A stretch of 64,000 nt of DNA. Source: Neoarius graeffei (lineage: Eukaryota > Chordata > Actinopteri > Siluriformes > Ariidae). Shown piece by piece: positions 59,148-64,000 of the stretch (position 1 is the stretch's first letter; each line of letters begins with the position of its first letter). Location of the stretch: positions 8,914,793 to 8,978,792 of the forward strand of contig NC_083570.1 of the NCBI RefSeq assembly GCF_027579695.1, written 5' to 3'. Below the pieces are notes generated by a model, which was not told the DNA's origin, did not search any database, and worked only from the letters and a program-made list of their open reading frames with translations. Made by a program: the position numbers and the translations under genes.

Positions 59148-60756
59148 GGAAATAAAGCAGAAATATTTCACTGTCGTCTGCACTTCAGTTCTGCTGAAAT
59201 ATTTTCCTCAGTCTGTCAGTTTGGAATTTAGTGAGGAGTGAAAATGAATCGAAATAAATTCCTCTTTATTCCCACAAGGGGAGTCAAAACCTGATTTGAT
59301 TTATTTTGCATTGTTTATTGCTAATAGAAGTCCCACTTTCTCATGAACAGATTGTTGAGATGGAAATGAAGTCGGTAGATGAATATGTTTGAGATCAGAG
59401 ATCCTGAGACGCCTCAATCAGTCATTAGATGTGTCTTTGAGAAGTAGGAGAACACTGGAGAACCAGGAGGAAACCCACACTGACACAGGTCATTTTACCT
59501 TTGGGTCATTTTAACATTGTTAACAGACTGAAATGAATCTCCTGAAAGGGAGAAGAAAGAAATCTGCTCGTAGTGTTAACACAAGACTTTATCTAATCCC
59601 AGTCAGTGCAGGGTTCAAACCCCATCCACCAGAAATATCATTAAAATCAAAGAGAAAGGCAGAGACGAAGCAAGATCATCAACAGGAGATCAATCCAGAA
59701 TAAACACGGCTCACAACTGAGGAGATTTACAAACACATTGGAAGGGGTCACAGTAACTGAAGGGTCCATGTGCATTTTATAACAACAGACAGGAACTGAG
59801 TGGAGGAAGTGAAGTTATTCAAAATGTATAAAGGCGCCCTCTGGTGGTCTGGAGGAGAAATGTCCAGGTTAAATACTACAGTGTTCATCCACGTTTATTT
59901 TATTTTTATTTGTGAACACACAGGTCTAAAATAATTTCAATTCAATGAGCTGTTACTATAGAAACAAGAACATATTAGAGCAAGCTCATTAATACAAACC
60001 TGCACTACTGTCAGAGCTGCTGTTATAGAAAATTAATCAACACCTTCTGACCAATCAGAATAGACAACTGGAACAGAATTTTTTTTTTTTTGCTTTATTT
60101 GATTGAAAATTAAAAGTATTTAAAAAAAAAAGTTTTTCCAACAATCATGTTGAGAATCTAAATCAGGAGTCAGACCACAGACAGATCCAGTTCACAGAGA
60201 CAGATTTATCATCATTACTCACACAGACAATATATGACAACATTAAAAGAGATGTTTTTTTGGAGGAAAAAGTCAGTTGTAGGTTTACAGTGATTTCCAC
60301 AAAGACATATTTAAGACACTGTCGTTATTTCCCACAGATTAAATCTAAAAATATCCATCCAAAGTGGAGAAAACCCCCGTTGCGTATCAATACAGCGGCT
60401 TGCTGACATCCTGACCTCAGTATTAAAAGCTTCTGTCTGAAAATGAGTTCAGCACAGAAACTCCATCACTGGGGGAAACTTTATTCTCCTGTGCTCTTAT
60501 CTTTTAGTCTGCAAAGCTTTGATTGTAATATTTGAATAAAAATCCCAAACTCACAGATAAACCTGGATTTATAAGGTTCTATCTGTGGGCCAATCATCAT
60601 CCAGGCTGAATATGGGATGAACACGACATTGGCATATTTTATAATTTAAATATTAAAATGAGTGTTTTTGTGCAGCTGGATTGTGTTCTAGTGAAACAGA
60701 TGACTGAGCAACAACTTGGCAATGTGCAGGAATTTTACAGAAAACACTCCACACTT
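59148..60756. repeat. finTRIM 3' flank, copy belonging to F
   Basis: Closely matches 16808-18427, complete and without a Tc1. Non-coding. Confidence 0.8.
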
Positions 60757-61289
60757 TTATTCTGGATCACACAATCTCACTGTAGAAACCCAGTAGACCC
60801 CAAACCCAGCGTATAGAGTCTGAGTGAATGTGGTGTGGACTCTGTGGAGGAGCTTCATCGTGTCAGAGACGCTGTAGAAGGACAGAGTTCCTGCACTGTG
60901 ATCCACATACACTCCTATTCTGGAGGCTGATGGAACTCTGAGATCAGTCTCAATGCTGTTGTGACAGAAAGAGAGAGAAGAAAAAGAAGAACAGCACAGA
61001 CTCCAGGACTGATTGTTGAATCCAAACCGACACTCATTACCCCGTCCTTTCCTGCTGATGTCTTTATATGAGACTGATATGGACACAACATCAGCACCGC
61101 TCCACTCCACCTCCCAGTAACAGCGTCCACACACACTCTCCTTACACAACACCTGCTCCCAGGAATCAAATCTCTCTGGATGATCAGAGTAACGCTGCTC
61201 TCTCTCACTGCCTCTCACCGCTCTGTTCTTCTCAGACAGAATGAGGTGACGATGTACCGTGTTGGGATCCAGAGTCAGATAACAGAAAA
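60757..61289 (-). pseudogene. finTRIM gene F, PRY/SPRY exon only
   Basis: Open SPRY exon with acceptor at 61290-61291: FCYLTLDPNTVHRHLILS, CGRCYWEVEWSGADVVSIS, GVYVDHSAGTLSFYSVSD, ending CDPE. Closest to gene B. The intron continues homologous to B until about 61649, where a Penelope-like element begins. None of the five upstream exons is in the window; they may lie right of 64000 or be lost. Confidence 0.75.
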
Positions 61290-61649
61290 CTAAAATAAAA
61301 GAGAAAAACAAACTGAACAATGTGAACATGAATATCTGCGCTGGGGACGTGATCACGAAAACAGCATGTTCGGTTGCAGTGAAAACTTCTCTGTAGAACC
61401 CTGTCACTCCCCCCACTCTGGGCTCAAGAAGACAACAAAAGGGCAATAATATAACAGCCAATCAGAATTCAGATACATTCTGTTGCCAAATAAAATTGTA
61501 ACCTGTCAAAGTTCTCGAGCCCTCGTGCTGTTTTACCGTTAGATCAATCACATATCAGCTTAAACTAGCATTCTAAAACTAGTTAAAGATCCCACAGAAG
61601 AGAGCGACTCCCCCTGCCAGCCTCATGGAATTGAATAAGTTGACTTGTC
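61290..61649. other. Last intron of F, truncated
   Basis: Matches 18958-19342 of gene B, then stops abruptly at the retroelement. Confidence 0.75.
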
Positions 61650-62389
61650 TGTGAAGATTCTCAAATCATCCAGGTCATCGTAAACTGTGGGTGGTAGAAA
61701 AGGGCAACTGGACTTGCTTGAAGATTCTTGAAAACCTTTCACCTCTCATCCGAAAGGCTTCCTAAGTTCTGTCTGACTAATAGGGAGTATCAGATATTTA
61801 TCCTCTCCTGGATCAGAATCAGAATTCTGATGACAAGCTCATCTAAGGTGTCGTTGAGGCATCATGTTGGTGTGGGTCACTGGAGGCTGGGTGTGAACGG
61901 CGAGTCATTAGGGTGATCAAAGGATTGCCCGTTAGGGTGATCAATGGAAAGCTGACTCTCTCTGTCCTCCTGTGAGTCACTGAAAACAGCTGGGTCCTGG
62001 CGTACACCAAGCCGTCTGGGAAGAGTGTCCAAGACCGCATTGTAGCTGGTTGATAAATGATGTCTTAGACCCCCACCTCTGTTCAGTGATGGCCGTTCCA
62101 GGTTGACAAAAATGGCTTCTTTAACTCCTCGCTCATACCAACAAACCTCTCTGGCTAAAATGCGTACGTTAAAATCCTGAAATGAGTGTCCTTTGTTGTT
62201 AAGATGAATGTAGACAGCCAAGTCCTGGCCTGAGGAGCTGGCTCTCCTGTGTTGAGCCAAGTGCCTGTATTGAGGTATTTCACTCACGTGACCAAGTCAT
62301 GTGATGCTGCCATTTTGGACGGCACGGCTCGAATCAGTTTGAATGCGAGGAAGGCGACAAACGAAAAACATAAAAGAAAAAGGAGCGAG

Positions 62390-62530
62390 ATGCAGAAAAC
62401 ACCTTCACTATCCAGCGACGTAGGGCATTTACAGGGCGAGCAGAGGGAGAGGTATTTGCAAAAATTGAGGTTAGCAGGCTTAGAGAATGACGTTTACCTG
62501 CTTCCACCAGGATTGTTCACTGACAGCTAA
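62390..62530 (+). pseudogene. N-terminal piece of ISL2EU second (YqaJ-type) protein
   Basis: MQKTPSLSSDVGHLQGEQR, RYLQKLRLAGLENDVYLLP, then PGLFTDS and stop. It is clearly related to RYVEKCSRLGIADPYNLP in the elements at 26716 and 50735 but diverged. The nuclease domain is absent. Confidence 0.5.
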
Positions 62531-62632
62531 GGTTTGTTCACATTTTCATTTACTTTCGGTCCTCAGGATAAACAAAATGTTATTAAATGTCATTGAAATA
62601 ACTTCTTAGTCTGTTGAGACATGGCCCGGTAT

Positions 62633-63394
62633 AAGTTTTTCCTTTACTGTATTTACTAGTTTACTGAGCGCGCTCCGGGGCGGGCTGGCTGGCACTAGCT
62701 AGCTAGCGCTCCGGGGCTGGCTGGCTGGCACTAGCTAGCACTCCGGGGCTGGCTGGCTGGCGCTAGCTAGCGCTCCGGGGCTGGCTGGCTGGCGCTAGCT
62801 AGCTAGCGCTCCGGGGCTGGCTGGCTATCGCTAGCTAGCTAGCGCTCCGGGGCTGGCTGGCTATCGCTAGCTAGCTAGCGCTCCGGGGCTGGCTGGCTGG
62901 CGCTAGCTAGCTAGCGCTCCGGGGCTGGCTGGCTGGCGCTAGCTAGCTAGCGCTCTGGGGCTGGCTGGCTGGCGCTAGCTAGCTAGCGCTCTGGGGCTGG
63001 CTGGCTGGCTAGCTAGCTAGCGCTCCGGGGCTGGCTGGCTGGCTAGCTAGCTAGCGCTCCGAGGCTGGCTGGTTGGCTGGCTAGCTAGCGCTCCGGGGCT
63101 GGCTGGCTGGCTGGCTAGCACTCCGGGGCTGGCTGGCTGGCTAGCCAGCGCTCCGGGGCTGGCTGGTTGGCTAGCTAGCTAGCGCTCCGGGGCTGGCTGG
63201 CTGGCTGGCTAGCTAGCTAGCTAGCGCTCCGGGGCTGGCTGGCTGGCTAGCTAGCCAGCTCCGGGGCTGGCTGGCTGGCTAGCCAGCTCCAGGGCTGGCT
63301 GGCTGGCTAGCCAGCTCCAGGGCTGGCTGGCTAGCTAGCCAGCTCCAGGGCTGCCTGGCTCAGTAAACTAGCAAATCCAGTAAAGGAAAAACTT
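62633..63394. repeat. Minisatellite framed by inverted arms
   Basis: The arms 62633-62669 (aagtttttcctttactg...actagtttactgagc) and 63358-63394 are inverted copies of about 37 bp. Between them are about 20 tandem units of roughly 30-36 bp built from GCTCCGGGGCTGGCTGG and runs of CTAG/GCTA, with later units carrying CTCCAGGG. The GC-rich unit has many AGCT palindromes. Confidence 0.88.
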
Positions 63395-64000
63395 GAGACT
63401 GAAAGGTTTTAACAGTCATCCAAATGACTGAACGTAAACAGTGTTACAGTAACATACCAGCTACTGTTGTTGACATTAGCTAGCTTGCCGTCCAAAACGG
63501 CGGACACCGGGGCGTCACGTGACCCTGTGACGTCAGGTGAAATACCTCAATAGCGGTTGTTTTGTTTCCCCAATATATGTGTCCATGCATTCCTCACTGC
63601 ACTGAATCGCATACACTATGTTGTCCTGTTTGTGTCTGGGTATTCTGTCCTTAGGGTGGACCAATTTCTGCTTCAGGATGTTACTGGGTCTGAAATGTAC
63701 CGGAATGTTGTGTTTGTAGAAGATACTCCTGAGTTTCTCAGATAGACCAGAAATGTAGGGAATGACAATGTTCTTGCATTTGTTCCTGTTATCATCCTTG
63801 TCCATTATGTTCCTTTTTATGCTCTTTAGGAAAGCCCAGTTGGGATACCCACAGTTCTGAAGTGCTTTCTTGATATGATTCTGCTCCTTCTCTTTTCCCT
63901 CTATCGTTGTAGGAATGTTCTGAGCCCTGTGTTGCAAGGTCCTAATGACCCCCAATTTATGTTCCAGTGGGTGGTGAGAGTCGAAAAGTAGGTACTGGTC

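Larger units (their letters stand above)
62271..63549. mobile_element. ISL2EU-type transposon with internal minisatellite
   Basis: Inverted ends TGAGGTATTTCAC, flanked by AT (62269-62270, 63550-63551). Subterminal CACGTGAC and CCATTTTGGACGGCA resemble the elements at 26716 and 50735. Only a short N-terminal exon remains of its genes; most of the interior is a minisatellite. Confidence 0.7.
61650..64000 (-). mobile_element. Penelope-like element (RT end and GIY-YIG), interrupted
   Basis: Minus strand from the right edge: LGVIRTLQHRAQNIPTT, PYISGLSEKLRSIFYKHNI, HFRPSNILKQKLVHPKDR, then the start of a GIY-YIG endonuclease (IVYAIQCSEECMDTYIGETK). After an inserted transposon (62271-63549) the domain continues HLAQHRRASSSGQDLAVYIH, CWYERGVKEAIFVNLERPSL and LNRGGGLRHHLS. 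Fish Penelope-like elements (Poseidon/Neptune type) have this RT plus GIY-YIG order. The 3' end runs to about 61650. The 5' part is outside the window. Confidence 0.85.

Noticed and set aside
62670-63357. CRISPR-like array
   Set aside because: Units are contiguous variants of one sequence without unique spacers, and the genome is a vertebrate.

Overview
The window looks like teleost fish chromosomal DNA. It holds intron-split genes of the fish-specific finTRIM type, tRNA-derived SINEs of the Mermaid/Merlin kind ending in short GAGAT-type repeats, many Tc1/mariner elements, ISL2EU and Harbinger DNA transposons, several LINE clades and a Penelope-like element. The SINE type and Tc1 load would suit a catfish or another otophysan, but the species is an inference.

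The core is a cluster of six finTRIM loci (RING, B-boxes, coiled coil, PRY/SPRY), named A to F here. A (minus, 103-3490, its 3' exons beyond the left edge) stands head to head with E (plus, 8145-11303, a 5'-truncated remnant). E runs tail to tail with B (minus, 18428-22834, the only copy with a complete undamaged set of exons). D (plus, 33875-39563) has an open frame but no B-boxes and a shortened coiled coil. D faces C (minus, 42278-46853), whose SPRY C-terminus was lost in a deletion. F (minus, 60757-61289) is a lone SPRY exon. A direct segmental duplication explains most of this: about 8136-29300 corresponds to about 34725-52701, and the 5' half of A (1-3785) is a third copy of the 5' halves of B and C. 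Paired empty and filled sites order several later insertions.

Between the blocks lies a non-duplicated island (29300-33870) with a Tc1 remnant and the last three coding exons of a ciliary gene that looks like cfap206, apparently stranded without its front end. To the right of the second block (52702-59147) is a dense nest of transposons: a truncated Tc1, a Harbinger element with an intact two-exon Myb/SANT-like gene and a mariner-type MITE in its intron, and a SINE split by a 1.2 kb inverted-repeat element. A further copy of the finTRIM 3' flank and SPRY exon follows. The right end is a Penelope-like element interrupted inside its GIY-YIG domain by a second ISL2EU-type element, which carries a roughly 690 bp GC-rich minisatellite framed by inverted arms.

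finTRIM proteins belong to a family studied as virus- and interferon-induced E3 ligases in fish. The copies here show how such an array diversifies: exon loss, exon fusion, loss of a zinc ligand, swapped SPRY ends and homogenised coiled-coil exons. All intron-exon structures are read from splice-site consensus and matching phase; no transcript evidence was available.
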